This document shows positions 28,704 to 37,773 of a DNA stretch of 46,420 bases, piece after piece. The position numbers and the translations under genes were made by a program. Source of the stretch: an uncultured Methylophilaceae bacterium (GTDB lineage Bacteria; Pseudomonadota; Gammaproteobacteria; Burkholderiales; Methylophilaceae); assembly GCA_903863255.1 (NCBI GenBank), contig CAIPBJ010000103.1:1-46420 (forward strand), written 5' to 3'. The notes below the pieces were generated by a model, which was not told the DNA's origin, searched no databases, and saw nothing but the letters and a program-made list of their open reading frames with translations. Position 1 is the first letter of the stretch, and each line of letters starts with the position of its first letter.

Positions 28704-28794
28704 ATTTCTCTCTAAAATGATTAACGTAATCTATATGGATAAAATGAAATTCAACGGACCCATTTATCGATCGGGTCAGGTTGAATCTCAAATT

Positions 28795-30609
28795 CTACAA
28801 CCATGTCACGGCACCTTCTTCAGCCGACAGGACGTGTCGACGCATGCCGCCAAACAACTCACGACCCATTCCGTGAGCATTGTTACTTCGCTGTGACTCA
28901 CTCATTGTGGCATTTGTTCGTGACTGCCAGATATCCTCATCCACTAACGCATTCAAAGTACCTGCTATCGAGTTCAGTCGAATGATGTCACCATCACGGA
29001 CTTTGCCAATAGGCCCATCCGCTAAAGCTTCAGGACAAACGTGAATGGCTGCGGGCACCTTACCCGAAGCCCCGCTCATGCGACCGTCCGTTACGATGGC
29101 GACCTTAAACCCTTTACCTTGCAAGACTGATAGCGGTGGTGTCAATTTGTGCAATTCAGGCATGCCATTTGCTCGTGGTCCCTGGAATCGCACAACGGCT
29201 ACAAAGTCTTTTTCAAGCTCCCCTCTGTCAAACGCTTCCAGCAACTCTTCCTGAGCATTGAATATGATGGCTGGCGCCTCGATAATTTGCCTATCTTCAG
29301 GTACGGACGAAGTTTTGATAACGGACCGGCCAAGATTGCCGGTCAGCAAGCGCAGCCCTCCCGAAGCACTAAACGGTTTTGAGGCCGATCGTAAGATGCT
29401 TTCGTCTGGGCTTTCCAGAGGCAAGTCTGACCAGTTAAGATTCTTACCATCGGTGCTCGGTTTCTTGCAATAATCCCTCAAGCCACCAATCACGACGCTA
29501 TTGACGTCCTCGTGCATGAATCCGCCTTCGATTAGTTCACGAATAACAAAGGCTGGGCCACCTGCATCCTGGAACTGATTCACGTCCGCCTTGCCATTTG
29601 GGTAAACCCTGGCCAGAAGGGGCGTAGCATCAGACAGGTCCGAGAAGTCAGTCCAGTCAATAATGATCCCGGCTGAACGTGCAACCGCGATCCAGTGTAT
29701 GCAGTGGTTTGTACTTCCGCCGGTCGCCAACAAGGCAACGATCGCGTTGACAATCACTCGCTCGTCGACCATTCGCCCTATCGGCATGTAACGTTGGTTC
29801 TGAACGTTTTCAAGAACGGCTCTGACGGACTCCCTTGTCAGGCATGCGCGAAGTTCATCGTGGGGATGGACAAACGCCGCGCCGGGAATATGAAGCCCCA
29901 TTGCTTCTAGCAACATCTGATTGCTATTGGCAGTACCATAGAATGTGCACGTGCCGGGTCCGTGATAGGCGGCTGATTCTGAATCCAGAAGTTCCTGCCT
30001 GCCAACCATGCCTTGAGCAAATTTCTCGCGCACCTTCGATTTTTCAGTGTTGTCCAGTCCTGTACTCATGGGGCCCGCAGGGACAAAAATACAAGGCAGA
30101 TGTCCGAACTGAAGCGCCCCGATCAAAAGACCCGGAACGATTTTATCGCAAACACCTAGCAGCAATGCGGCGTCAAACACATCATGGGACAATGCAATCG
30201 CTGTGCTCATGGCTATCGTGTCGCGAGAGAACAGGCTGAGCTCCATTCCCGGCTCACCCTGCGTTATCCCGTCACACATTGCTGGGACGCCACCGGCGAC
30301 CTGCACTGTTGCACCATACTTGTGTGCTTCCTTTCTAATAATTTCCGGGAATTCCACGTAAGGCTGGTGAGCTGAAAGCATTTCGTTGTAAGCCGTCACG
30401 ATACCGATGTTGGGGGCTTTTTCCACAATCACTCGCAATTTGTCGTTGTTCGGCATGGCAGCAAACGCATGAGCTACGTTCGCACAACCCAACCTATCGG
30501 TGCCTCGGGGCCGAGCCACCATCTGGTCGATCCTATGAAGATAAGCCTTACGGGTAGGAGCGCTTCGCTCGCGAATTCTTTCCGTCACTTCATTTAAAAT
30601 TCTTTTCAT
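28795..30609 (-). CDS. edd: Phosphogluconate dehydratase
   Basis: Edd dehydrates 6-phosphogluconate to KDPG, the first dedicated Entner-Doudoroff step. The 604-residue IlvD/Edd-family iron-sulfur enzyme matches the E. coli length of 603. It shows [17 protein letters not shown], the cluster cysteines in [22 protein letters not shown] and [15 protein letters not shown], and the C-terminal [17 protein letters not shown] good sigma-70 promoter lies at 30646-30674. The gene is divergent from the first outer-core LPS glycosyltransferase across 204 bases. Confidence 0.97.
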   Translation of the reverse strand: MKRILNEVTERIRERSAPTRKAYLHRIDQMVARPRGTDRLGCANVAHAFAAMPNNDKLRVIVEKAPNIGIVTAYNEMLSAHQPYVEFPEIIRKEAHKYGATVQVAGGVPAMCDGITQGEPGMELSLFSRDTIAMSTAIALSHDVFDAALLLGVCDKIVPGLLIGALQFGHLPCIFVPAGPMSTGLDNTEKSKVREKFAQGMVGRQELLDSESAAYHGPGTCTFYGTANSNQMLLEAMGLHIPGAAFVHPHDELRACLTRESVRAVLENVQNQRYMPIGRMVDERVIVNAIVALLATGGSTNHCIHWIAVARSAGIIIDWTDFSDLSDATPLLARVYPNGKADVNQFQDAGGPAFVIRELIEGGFMHEDVNSVVIGGLRDYCKKPSTDGKNLNWSDLPLESPDESILRSASKPFSASGGLRLLTGNLGRSVIKTSSVPEDRQIIEAPAIIFNAQEELLEAFDRGELEKDFVAVVRFQGPRANGMPELHKLTPPLSVLQGKGFKVAIVTDGRMSGASGKVPAAIHVCPEALADGPIGKVRDGDIIRLNSIAGTLNALVDEDIWQSRTNATMSESQRSNNAHGMGRELFGGMRRHVLSAEEGAVTWL

Positions 30610-30645
30610 AATCTTAAGCGCACTTAAAAGTTAAATTAGACTTTG

Positions 30646-30674
30646 ATTATCCTTAAACAGGCCTATATCGTCAA
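30646..30674 (-). promoter_or_regulatory. Sigma-70 promoter for edd-eda
   Basis: On the minus strand TTGACG (30674-30669) and GATAAT (30651-30646) are separated by 17 bases, each matching consensus at five of six positions. The transcript would start near 30639, about 30 bases before the edd ATG. Confidence 0.7.
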
Positions 30675-30723
30675 ATAAAGGCTGACTTTAAACTGAAATA
30701 ATGGATCAGATTTGAAAATTGAC

Positions 30724-30756
30724 CGTTTTACTACCCAAACATCGACCAGTAAAACG
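30724..30756. repeat. 9-bp perfect inverted repeat in the edd/LPS divergent region
   Basis: CGTTTTACT (30724-30732) and AGTAAAACG (30748-30756) are perfect inverted copies separated by 15 bases. The repeat is centred about 100 bases upstream of the edd start and about 50 upstream of the probable glycosyltransferase transcription start. It has no T tract, so it is a candidate operator rather than a terminator. Confidence 0.55.
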
Positions 30757-30774
30757 CTACCAACCTTGTTTGAT

Positions 30775-30783
30775 TGTTATAAT
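30775..30783 (+). promoter_or_regulatory. Extended -10 promoter for the outer-core LPS operon
   Basis: TG-T-TATAAT (30775-30783) is a perfect extended -10 element about 30 bases before the first glycosyltransferase ATG. No -35 hexamer is evident, as is common for this promoter type. The inverted repeat at 30724-30756 lies just upstream. Confidence 0.65.
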
Positions 30784-30813
30784 AGGACATTACAAAATAA
30801 TTAAAGCCTGGTT

Positions 30814-31677
30814 ATGAGAGTCAGTGGATTCACTTTTATCCGAAATGGATCAATCTTAGGATACCCTTTCATTGAAAGCATCAACTCGATACTGCCGATA
30901 TGCGACGAATTTATCGTTGCAGTAGGGGACTGCGATGATGATACGCTGGAACGAATCAAGGCAATCAATTCCGATAAAATTATCGTTATCCCAACGCATT
31001 GGAACGAAAAAATGCAGGATCGCGGATTCGTCTACGCGCAACAGAAAATGATCGCCCAGTATAACTGCACGGGAGACTGGGCTTTTTATCTCGAAGGTGA
31101 CGAAGTTCTTCATGAAGAGGATCTGCCAGCAATTCGCTCATCCATGGAACGCCATTTGAATGATCCTGATATTGAAGCATTGGTGTTCGATTACAAACAT
31201 TTCTTCGGAAGTCCCGAATGGATGGCGATCAGTCCGGGTTGGTACAGAAGGGAATGCAGGATCATTCGTAATACGATTCGCAGCTGGGCTCCTGACGGAC
31301 TCTATTTTGTGATCATGGATAAGAATAAAAAAGGAAGATACCCTAAAGCGGCCCTTACGAATGTCCCGATTTATCACTACGGGCATGTTCGAAACATTTC
31401 GGCCATGCGTGAAAAAGTCCAGCGAGTCGGAAAATACTGGGGGCATGACCATCCCCTCTTCAACGGTTACCAAATCGACCCCAAAGCGATTGCACCATTT
31501 AAGGGGAAGCATCCTCAGATCATACAATCATGGCTGGAAAACGAAGCGGAAAAAGCCTTCACCCCCGACCATCAGTACAAGCCGACCAGAAAGGAAAGAA
31601 AGCACCGCCTTGTGATGAGGCTGGAATCGATCTTCAATATCGAATCAACGAAAAAACACTTCCATCTCGTTAAATGA
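30814..31677 (+). CDS. Glycosyltransferase, GT-A/GT2-like, probable LPS core enzyme
   Basis: The 287-residue protein begins FTFIRNGSILGYPFIESI, with an acidic donor motif YLEGDEVLHEEDLP at about 91-104 and CDEFIVAVGDCDDDT near 27-41. This is a GT-A glycosyltransferase fold related to family 2 but not of the common WaaE sort. The second half contains PGWYRRECRIIRN and YHYGHVRNISAMREKV, and the tail is basic (TRKERKHRLVMRL), suggesting peripheral membrane binding. It is the first gene of the LPS block, 16 bases before the ligase gene. Acceptor and sugar are unknown. Confidence 0.75.
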   Translation: MRVSGFTFIRNGSILGYPFIESINSILPICDEFIVAVGDCDDDTLERIKAINSDKIIVIPTHWNEKMQDRGFVYAQQKMIAQYNCTGDWAFYLEGDEVLHEEDLPAIRSSMERHLNDPDIEALVFDYKHFFGSPEWMAISPGWYRRECRIIRNTIRSWAPDGLYFVIMDKNKKGRYPKAALTNVPIYHYGHVRNISAMREKVQRVGKYWGHDHPLFNGYQIDPKAIAPFKGKHPQIIQSWLENEAEKAFTPDHQYKPTRKERKHRLVMRLESIFNIESTKKHFHLVK

Positions 31678-31693
31678 CCGAAACCTAAAAGCC

Positions 31694-32896
31694 ATGAATC
31701 CATCTATCCAACCGACGTTACACAAGCTGACAATATGGATGATCCTCTTTGCGTGCCTCAGCATCGCCTTACCCACTGCATTCATGAGTATCGCCTCAGG
31801 ACTTTTTGTCATCTTCTGGCTGCTTTCGGGAGAATTCAAATCAAAACTGAATACAATCAGTCAAAATCCGGCAGGCATTGCAACACTCATTCTGTTCGGC
31901 TTTTATATTATCGGGGTCTTCTACTCGAGCGGCCCATGGCCCAATCGGATGAATTTCTTGATGAAATATGACAAGTTGCTTTTTATACCTTTGATCATCA
32001 GTGTCATGCATACCGAAAAAATGAGGCGATATGGGATGAATGCCTTTCTTATCGGGATGCTGCTCGTCCTTTTTGTTTCTTATTTGGAATCGCTGGGCTT
32101 GCCTAAAGTGAATGATTTTTACCAACAGGACAATGTGGTATTCAAAGGCAGGATCGCACACAACATCCTGATGTCTTTCGCCGCCTATCTTATGTTGCAT
32201 CGCGCATGGAGACATATCGGGTCGACAAGATGGGTCTGGTTCAGTTTGGGTCTGCTGGCAATTGTTGATGTCATGGTGCTAGTTAATGGAAGAACAGGAC
32301 AGGTCACGATGTTATGCCTGATCGTTCTGTTCATTTACGATGCATGGGGAAAAAGAGCACTCGTTTATTTAGGCGGCACAGCCCTGCTTCTGATTGCGCT
32401 TAACCATATTCATCCTTTCTTACCTCATTCCCGATTAACCGACACCAACGCTGAAATCGGCCAGCACCAGAATAATGGAACCCAGACCTCGGCCGGGGAA
32501 AGGGTTGAAATGTATACCAACACATTATCACTCATCAAGCGACACCCTTTCTTTGGAGGCGGCACCGGCAGTTTGGAACATGAATATCAGGATTTGACCA
32601 AAAATATGGATACCCAGTTGAAAAGGGTACCCAATCCGCATAACCAGTTTTTGTTGACTACGCAAGAACTTGGCCTGGCTGGATTGATTTGTCTGCTATT
32701 TTTCTGGTACAGCCATTTCAAGGCATCCTTTTCATTGGAGTCCAAGGAGCTTTCTTATGCACTTCGAGGATTGGTGCTGACCTTGTTCATCGGATCGCTT
32801 TTTAATTCACTTCTTCTGGATGCCGGGGAAGGAAAGTTCTATTGTGTCATGGCTGGCGTTCTGTTGAGTGCCTACCAACCTCGAAAGACGAAATAG
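31694..32896 (+). CDS. O-antigen ligase family membrane protein (WaaL-like)
   Basis: The 400-residue polytopic protein has about ten membrane helices. The large periplasmic loop near residues 245-315 carries the family's conserved glycine-rich HPFFGGGTGSLEHEY and the NPHNQFLLTTQELG segment with its histidine. An RTGQ motif lies in a preceding loop near residue 200. WaaL proteins transfer undecaprenyl-linked O-antigen to lipid A-core at the periplasmic face; Wzy polymerases of the same superfamily look alike. Its place among core glycosyltransferases and heptosyltransferases favours a ligase. It ends three bases before the next gene. Confidence 0.8.
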   Translation: MNPSIQPTLHKLTIWMILFACLSIALPTAFMSIASGLFVIFWLLSGEFKSKLNTISQNPAGIATLILFGFYIIGVFYSSGPWPNRMNFLMKYDKLLFIPLIISVMHTEKMRRYGMNAFLIGMLLVLFVSYLESLGLPKVNDFYQQDNVVFKGRIAHNILMSFAAYLMLHRAWRHIGSTRWVWFSLGLLAIVDVMVLVNGRTGQVTMLCLIVLFIYDAWGKRALVYLGGTALLLIALNHIHPFLPHSRLTDTNAEIGQHQNNGTQTSAGERVEMYTNTLSLIKRHPFFGGGTGSLEHEYQDLTKNMDTQLKRVPNPHNQFLLTTQELGLAGLICLLFFWYSHFKASFSLESKELSYALRGLVLTLFIGSLFNSLLLDAGEGKFYCVMAGVLLSAYQPRKTK

Positions 32897-32899
32897 AAA

Positions 32900-33649
32900 A
32901 TGGGCACGCTCTCAGTCATTATCATTTCCAAGAACGAATCCAAAAATATATTCGATTGCGTCAAAAGCGCTGCCTTTGCTGATGAAGTTCTGGTTCTGGA
33001 TTCAGGGAGCAATGACAATACCGCTGAAATTGCACGATCAGCCGGTGCGACAGTTCTTGAAACTGACTGGCCTGGTTACGGTCCGCAAAAGAATCGAGCA
33101 ATTGAGGCTTCCAAGTCCGAATGGCTTTTTTCATTGGATGCGGATGAACGAATCAGCCCAACTCTGGCAGCCGAGATTAGAACGGCAATGAACTCAGGTG
33201 AATTCCAGGTTTACGACGTACCCAGAAGTTCAAAGTTTGTCTCCAAGTTCATGCAGCATTCAGGTTGGTGGCCTGACCGCACTAAAAGATTGTTCAAACG
33301 GGGAACTGCCCAGTTTACCTTGCACGAAGTGCATGAACACCTTCAATCGGAACTTCCTACAGGGCATCTGAACGAACCCTTAATCCACTTCAGTTACGAT
33401 AATTTCGAGACCGTTCTCGACAAGATGAATCGTTATTCTAGCGGGGGTGCACAAGAACTTCATAAAAAGGGCAAAAACGGTTCATTGTCATCTGCGATAA
33501 TGCATGGGGTTTGGGCGTTCATTCGAACCTATTTTCTTAGAGCTGGATTTCTTGATGGCCGCGAGGGTTTCATGCTTGCTGTTTCAAATGCGGAAGTGAC
33601 TTATTACCGCTATATAAAACTATATTATCTCAATCTAACAAAAAAATGA
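32900..33649 (+). CDS. GT2 glycosyltransferase, WaaE/LgtF-like LPS core enzyme
   Basis: The 249-residue GT-A enzyme starts LSVIIISKNESKNIFDCVKS and has EVLVLDSGSNDNT, GYGPQKNRAIE, the donor-site LDADERIS, WWPDRTKRLFKRG, and a C-terminal FLDGREGFMLAVSNAEVTYYRYIKL. This arrangement is characteristic of WaaE/KdtX/LgtF enzymes, which add glucose to heptose I of the inner core. No membrane helix is needed; the family is peripheral. It sits three bases after the ligase and seven before the next glycosyltransferase, so it is part of one operon. The exact sugar is inferred from the family. Confidence 0.85.
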   Translation: MGTLSVIIISKNESKNIFDCVKSAAFADEVLVLDSGSNDNTAEIARSAGATVLETDWPGYGPQKNRAIEASKSEWLFSLDADERISPTLAAEIRTAMNSGEFQVYDVPRSSKFVSKFMQHSGWWPDRTKRLFKRGTAQFTLHEVHEHLQSELPTGHLNEPLIHFSYDNFETVLDKMNRYSSGGAQELHKKGKNGSLSSAIMHGVWAFIRTYFLRAGFLDGREGFMLAVSNAEVTYYRYIKLYYLNLTKK

Positions 33650-33656
33650 TTACCCG

Positions 33657-34577
33657 ATGATCGATCAGCCATTTTTAGAATCCGCACCCAAGGTCTCGAT
33701 TCGCCGTTGCAATGCCGTTAACGACCAAGCCGTTTTTTCAATCATTATCCCAACATGGAATAATCTGGATTATCTGAAAATATGCATTGAAAGCCTCAAA
33801 AAGAATTCCCGTTTTGAACATCAGATCATCCTTCACATCAATGAAGGTTCCGATGGAACAAGGCAATGGGCTGAATCTGAAGACTTAGACTACACGCTAT
33901 CTGAAGCGAACATCGGGATTTGTTATGCTTTGAACGTCGCCCGACAATTGGTTCGATGCGATTATTTGGTGTATTTCAATGATGATATGTATGCCTGCCC
34001 CGATTGGGATTTTTGGTTAAATGAGGAAATACAGCGTCAGACGTCCATTTTTTTCTTTCTGTCTTCAACCATGATCGAACCAAAGTTCTCCGGCAACCGC
34101 TGTGCAATAGCGCCCTTTGACTTTGGGAATCACCCTGAAAACTTCCAGGAAGAGAAACTGCTCCAATCCTTCAAGGAACCCTTGCACGAAGACTGGAACG
34201 GGGCCACTTGGCCGCCCAATCTCGTCCCAACGTTGTTATGGGATATGGTCGGGGGATACAGTACGGAGTTTTCCCCTGGCATGTACTCCGATCCTGATTT
34301 CTCGATGAAACTTTGGAACGTGGGCGTCAGACATTTTAAAGGCATAGCGAAAAGTCGTATCTATCACTTCATGTCAAAGTCTACTAAAAAGCTCAGGAAA
34401 AGAAGAGTCAGTGGATCGAATATCTTTCTAAACAAGTGGGGCATCAGTTCAAATGTTTTCAGTCGGTATTATTTGAGGCGAGGTACAGCCTGGAAAGGGA
34501 ATCTGACAACCCCAGAATCAGGTATGCGATTAAAATTAGCCAGAATGCTGAACCGATTAAAAAGAAAATTCATCTAA
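33657..34577 (+). CDS. GT2 glycosyltransferase
   Basis: The 306-residue protein has the GT-A core FSIIIPTWNNLDYLKICIESL (about 27-47), NIGICYALNVA and the metal/donor motif YFNDDMYACPDWDFW. The C-terminal part has GGYSTEFSPGMYSDPDFSMKLW, the acceptor-side acidic segment common to family 2, and a strongly basic end (KKLRKRRVSGS, RMLNRLKRKFI) likely to touch the membrane. It lies inside the LPS operon, with the next gene following after 19 bases. The linkage it makes cannot be inferred from sequence alone. Confidence 0.8.
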   Translation: MIDQPFLESAPKVSIRRCNAVNDQAVFSIIIPTWNNLDYLKICIESLKKNSRFEHQIILHINEGSDGTRQWAESEDLDYTLSEANIGICYALNVARQLVRCDYLVYFNDDMYACPDWDFWLNEEIQRQTSIFFFLSSTMIEPKFSGNRCAIAPFDFGNHPENFQEEKLLQSFKEPLHEDWNGATWPPNLVPTLLWDMVGGYSTEFSPGMYSDPDFSMKLWNVGVRHFKGIAKSRIYHFMSKSTKKLRKRRVSGSNIFLNKWGISSNVFSRYYLRRGTAWKGNLTTPESGMRLKLARMLNRLKRKFI

Positions 34578-34596
34578 CTTGAATTCAATTCATGAC

Positions 34597-35697
34597 ATGT
34601 CATTAAGATTAGCTCACCCTCCAAAATCAATACTGCTCATAGCGACCCGCCAAATCGGTGATGTCCTGCTCGTCACGCCTTTGTTACGTTCCTTGCGCGC
34701 AGCATGGCCTGAGGCACAGATAGATGTTCTGGTCTATACCAACAAGGGTGGAATGTTAGAAGGCAATCCTGATTGCAACAACGTCATAGAAAGTGATGAA
34801 CACCCTGATTTCAAAGGCTATCAAATATTATTCAAGACGATTTTCAGAAACTATGATCTTGCAGTCAGTTCCCAGGCAAATGACCGTGGAATCCTCTATG
34901 CTTTTCTGGCAGGAAAAAAAAGAATCGGCATTGTTCCAAACCTAACCCGCCAAAGCCTTTGGAAACGAATGATCTGCAATGCATGGAAGTTACTTGATAA
35001 TTTACACACGCATACGGTTATTCAGAACCTGTTATTGGCAGACAGTTTAGGCATCCAAAAATATTTTGAAATCATTCCCCCGGCCGACATCAATGCCATC
35101 GAGGAACTGGACAGACTGCTGCAGTTTGATTGGCGGAACACCGAATATGTTGTCTTGCATCCCTTTCCGATGTGGCGCTATAAAAGGTGGACTGATGAAG
35201 GATGGAAAGCGCTTTCCCATTATTTAATTGCAACCGGCAAATTCATTGTCCTTTCTGGTGGAAACGCAAAAGAAGAAACAACGTACTGTGAGGAGTTGGC
35301 TGCTCACTTTCCTGAGCGTATGCAATCACTGGCAGGTAAAACCAGTTTCGGTGTGCTCAGTGAGGTATTGAAGCACGCAACTGCCTACATAGGTCCAGAC
35401 ACAGCGACCACGCATCTTGCTGCCGCCTGTGGCATCCCAACCTTAGCGATCTACGGGCCGACCAATCCGGTCAAATGGGGTCCATGGCCAAAAAACTACC
35501 ATTCTGAGGCAAGCCCATGGAAAATGGCTGCTCCCTACCAACGAGTTGGGAATGTACTATTGCTTCAAGGATTGGGGGAATGCGTTCCTTGTCACGAGGA
35601 AGGTTGTGACCGACATAAAAATAGTGAAAGCCGATGCTTGAATGAACTTCCCTCGCAACGCGTTATAACTGCCCTTGAAATATTAATGACCACTTGA
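34597..35697 (+). CDS. Glycosyltransferase family 9 (heptosyltransferase-like)
   Basis: This GT-B enzyme of 366 residues (from the ATG at 34597; an in-frame TTG at 34579 would add six) starts ILLIATRQIGDVLLVTPLLRSLR. It has WRYKRWTDEGWKAL, LSGG, and the donor-binding GPDTATTHLAAACGIPTLAIYGPT typical of ADP-heptose-dependent transferases. A cysteine-rich GECVPCHEEGCDRH near the C-terminus resembles that of WaaF and WaaQ, so this may add a third heptose. It is flanked by GT2 genes and by waaC four bases downstream. The sub-function is inference. Confidence 0.8.
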   Translation: MSLRLAHPPKSILLIATRQIGDVLLVTPLLRSLRAAWPEAQIDVLVYTNKGGMLEGNPDCNNVIESDEHPDFKGYQILFKTIFRNYDLAVSSQANDRGILYAFLAGKKRIGIVPNLTRQSLWKRMICNAWKLLDNLHTHTVIQNLLLADSLGIQKYFEIIPPADINAIEELDRLLQFDWRNTEYVVLHPFPMWRYKRWTDEGWKALSHYLIATGKFIVLSGGNAKEETTYCEELAAHFPERMQSLAGKTSFGVLSEVLKHATAYIGPDTATTHLAAACGIPTLAIYGPTNPVKWGPWPKNYHSEASPWKMAAPYQRVGNVLLLQGLGECVPCHEEGCDRHKNSESRCLNELPSQRVITALEILMTT

Positions 35698-35701
35698 AAT
35701 C

Positions 35702-36679
35702 ATGCGCATCCTTATAGTAAAGACCTCTTCCATGGGGGACATCATTCACAACCTGCCCATCATAGAGGATATTTTAAAATATCATCCTGATAGCATCTTT
35801 GATTGGGTAGTTGAAGAAAGTTTCGCGGAGATTCTGAAATTACACCCCAAAATAAATCGCATCATTCCTGTTGCCATCCGCCGTTGGAGAAAGAATCTCC
35901 TTAGTACGGAAACCTGGAGAGAGATTCGTCATTTCATCAAGCAGATCAGGGCGTTTCCTTACGACTTTATCATAGACAGCCAAAGCCTGTTCAAGAGTGC
36001 GATCATTGCATCACTCGCCATCGGCAAGCTTCATGGACAGGACAAAAGAAACGCAAGAGAATTCCTGGCAGCATTTTTCTACCACCATCATCATTCCGTT
36101 CCCAGGAACCAGCATGCCGTATCTCAAAATAGGCAACTGGCCTCTCATGTTCTGGGGTACCCCAATCCAACTTTTCCACCCAGTTACGGATTACCAAGAA
36201 TACCATTTGGAACGGATAACAACTTCGACGGCTTAACTCTGCCAGAAAAGTACGTCATGGCCTTTCACTCAACCAGTCGTGAATCCAAACTTTGGCCTTC
36301 GGAAAACTGGGTCCGTCTTGGACAAAGACTTGAATCGATCGGACTATCACTTGTATTGCCATGGGGGAATGACCAGGAGTTAGCACGAGCCCATTCAATC
36401 CATTCCAGGCTTGATAAATCCATAGTCCTTCCCCGACTTGGTTTAGGAGAGCTTTCAAGGGTATCAGCAGGATCGATCGCTGCCATCGGGGTCGATACCG
36501 GGCTGATACATCTGGCGGTCGCCCTCAACATCCCTGCGATTGCAATATATACGGACACTTACCCAAATCTGAACGGAGCCTTTGCTGCTAAAGATTCAAT
36601 TGCCATCAATATTGGAGGGAAGGGCCAGTCCCCGACTCCGGAAGAGGTGTTTGATTCATTTGCAAAACTGATTAGTTAA
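35702..36679 (+). CDS. waaC: ADP-heptose:LPS heptosyltransferase I
   Basis: WaaC adds the first heptose to Kdo2-lipid A. The 325-residue GT9 protein has the subfamily N-terminus MRILIVKTSSMGDIIHNLP, FDWVVEESFAEI, FIIDSQSLFKSA, HSTSRESKLWPSENW, and GVDTGLIHLAVALNIPAIAIYTDT in the donor site. The KTSSMGD and DWVVEE motifs separate WaaC from WaaF. It ends a run of closely spaced plus strand genes; a 131-base gap with its own weak promoter precedes lpxL. Confidence 0.93.
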   Translation: MRILIVKTSSMGDIIHNLPIIEDILKYHPDSIFDWVVEESFAEILKLHPKINRIIPVAIRRWRKNLLSTETWREIRHFIKQIRAFPYDFIIDSQSLFKSAIIASLAIGKLHGQDKRNAREFLAAFFYHHHHSVPRNQHAVSQNRQLASHVLGYPNPTFPPSYGLPRIPFGTDNNFDGLTLPEKYVMAFHSTSRESKLWPSENWVRLGQRLESIGLSLVLPWGNDQELARAHSIHSRLDKSIVLPRLGLGELSRVSAGSIAAIGVDTGLIHLAVALNIPAIAIYTDTYPNLNGAFAAKDSIAINIGGKGQSPTPEEVFDSFAKLIS

Positions 36680-36758
36680 GTTCGCACGGTGCTATTTTGT
36701 TAGTGGTCAGGAATCGCGACAAGCCGCAACCTTCAAATCGAGGTTAATCACGGGCAGC

Positions 36759-36786
36759 TTGACGGTGAAAAAATTTAATGTACGCT
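36759..36786 (+). promoter_or_regulatory. Possible sigma-70 promoter for lpxL
   Basis: TTGACG (36759-36764) and TACGCT (36781-36786) are 16 bases apart, 24 bases before the lpxL ATG. The -10 is poor, so this is tentative. Confidence 0.35.
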
Positions 36787-36810
36787 AGCTCTAAATAAAA
36801 GATCGAATTG

Positions 36811-37656
36811 ATGCTAAAAGCCAATCTAATTATATTTGCGTTAAGAGCCATTGGAAAACTCCCATTAAGGGCTGTTCACCTTATTGGAATGCTTTTGGGT
36901 TGGCTGGTCTATCTAAGTTCAAAAAGCTCGGCAAAACGATTGAAAGAGAATCTTCGCGAAAGTCATCTTTGCAAGGATGAACTGGATTTCAGGCGAACCT
37001 TGCGAACAAATATCGGTGAATCAGGTAAAGCGGTCCTTGAAACCTTTGCTATATGGTTCAAGGATTACCCAAAATTAAAGAAATGGTACGTTCACTGCAC
37101 CGGTTGGCACCATGTGGAAGATGGATTATCTCAGGGAAAAGGTATCATTTTCCTGACTCCGCATCTTGGTTGTTTTGAAATCACCTCGCTGTATTTTGGT
37201 CAGTTTTATCCAATAACGGTCTTGTACCGGCCACCTCGCCAAAAATGGCTAATGCCTCTAATCCACGCGGGCAGAGAACGCGGGAAAGTTAAACTTGCCG
37301 CAGCAAACAATCAGGGAGTGAAGCTGTTGCTGCAAGCCCTTAAAAGGGGAGAAGCGATTGGAATACTACCCGATCAGGCACCACTTGCTGGCGAGGGTGA
37401 GTGGGCACCCTTCTTCGGCAGACCGGCTTACACAATGACGTTGGCATCCAAACTGGCAGAAAAGACAGGCGCGCAAGTACTGATGGCTTTTGGAGAAAGA
37501 CTCCATCAAGGAAGAGGCTACCATATCCACATCAGTCCAGTTGACAACGGTAAGATAGGCACGCCAACCGCTTTGAACATGGAAATTGAACGCACTATTC
37601 AGCTATGCCCCTCACAGTATCTTTGGATGTACGATCGCTATAAGGTTCGCCGCTAA
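36811..37656 (+). CDS. Lipid A biosynthesis late acyltransferase (LpxL/HtrB family)
   Basis: The 281-residue inner-membrane protein has an N-terminal hydrophobic anchor (about 22-36), the catalytic HX4E motif HLGCFE at 118-123, a basic VLYRPPRQ motif, LPDQAPLAGEG, and PSQYLWMYDRYK at the C-terminus. LpxL-type enzymes add a secondary acyl chain to Kdo2-lipid A from acyl-ACP. Length is slightly short of the usual 300. ATG 36811 is chosen over the adjacent TTG. It follows the LPS core operon, in keeping with the role, and precedes grpE by 117 bases. Confidence 0.9.
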   Translation: MLKANLIIFALRAIGKLPLRAVHLIGMLLGWLVYLSSKSSAKRLKENLRESHLCKDELDFRRTLRTNIGESGKAVLETFAIWFKDYPKLKKWYVHCTGWHHVEDGLSQGKGIIFLTPHLGCFEITSLYFGQFYPITVLYRPPRQKWLMPLIHAGRERGKVKLAAANNQGVKLLLQALKRGEAIGILPDQAPLAGEGEWAPFFGRPAYTMTLASKLAEKTGAQVLMAFGERLHQGRGYHIHISPVDNGKIGTPTALNMEIERTIQLCPSQYLWMYDRYKVRR

Positions 37657-37711
37657 TGTTGGATGAATTGACAATACCTTACAACATTCTGCTTTTTTTT
37701 CATCTTATTGT

Positions 37712-37740
37712 CTTGTGATTCTAAAATTTATCCCCATATA
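37712..37740 (+). promoter_or_regulatory. Sigma-32 heat-shock promoter for grpE
   Basis: CTTGTGA (37712-37718), a 13-base spacer, and CCCCATATA (37732-37740) closely match the sigma-32 consensus CTTGAAA and CCCCATNT. It lies 33 bases before the grpE ATG, which has a GAGG ribosome binding site. Confidence 0.85.
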
Positions 37741-37773
37741 CGGTTCCATGTTCAAATTAATTGAGGATGTTTC

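Noticed and set aside
37657-37711. Terminator after lpxL because of a run of eight T at 37693-37700
   Set aside because: No stable stem precedes the T run.
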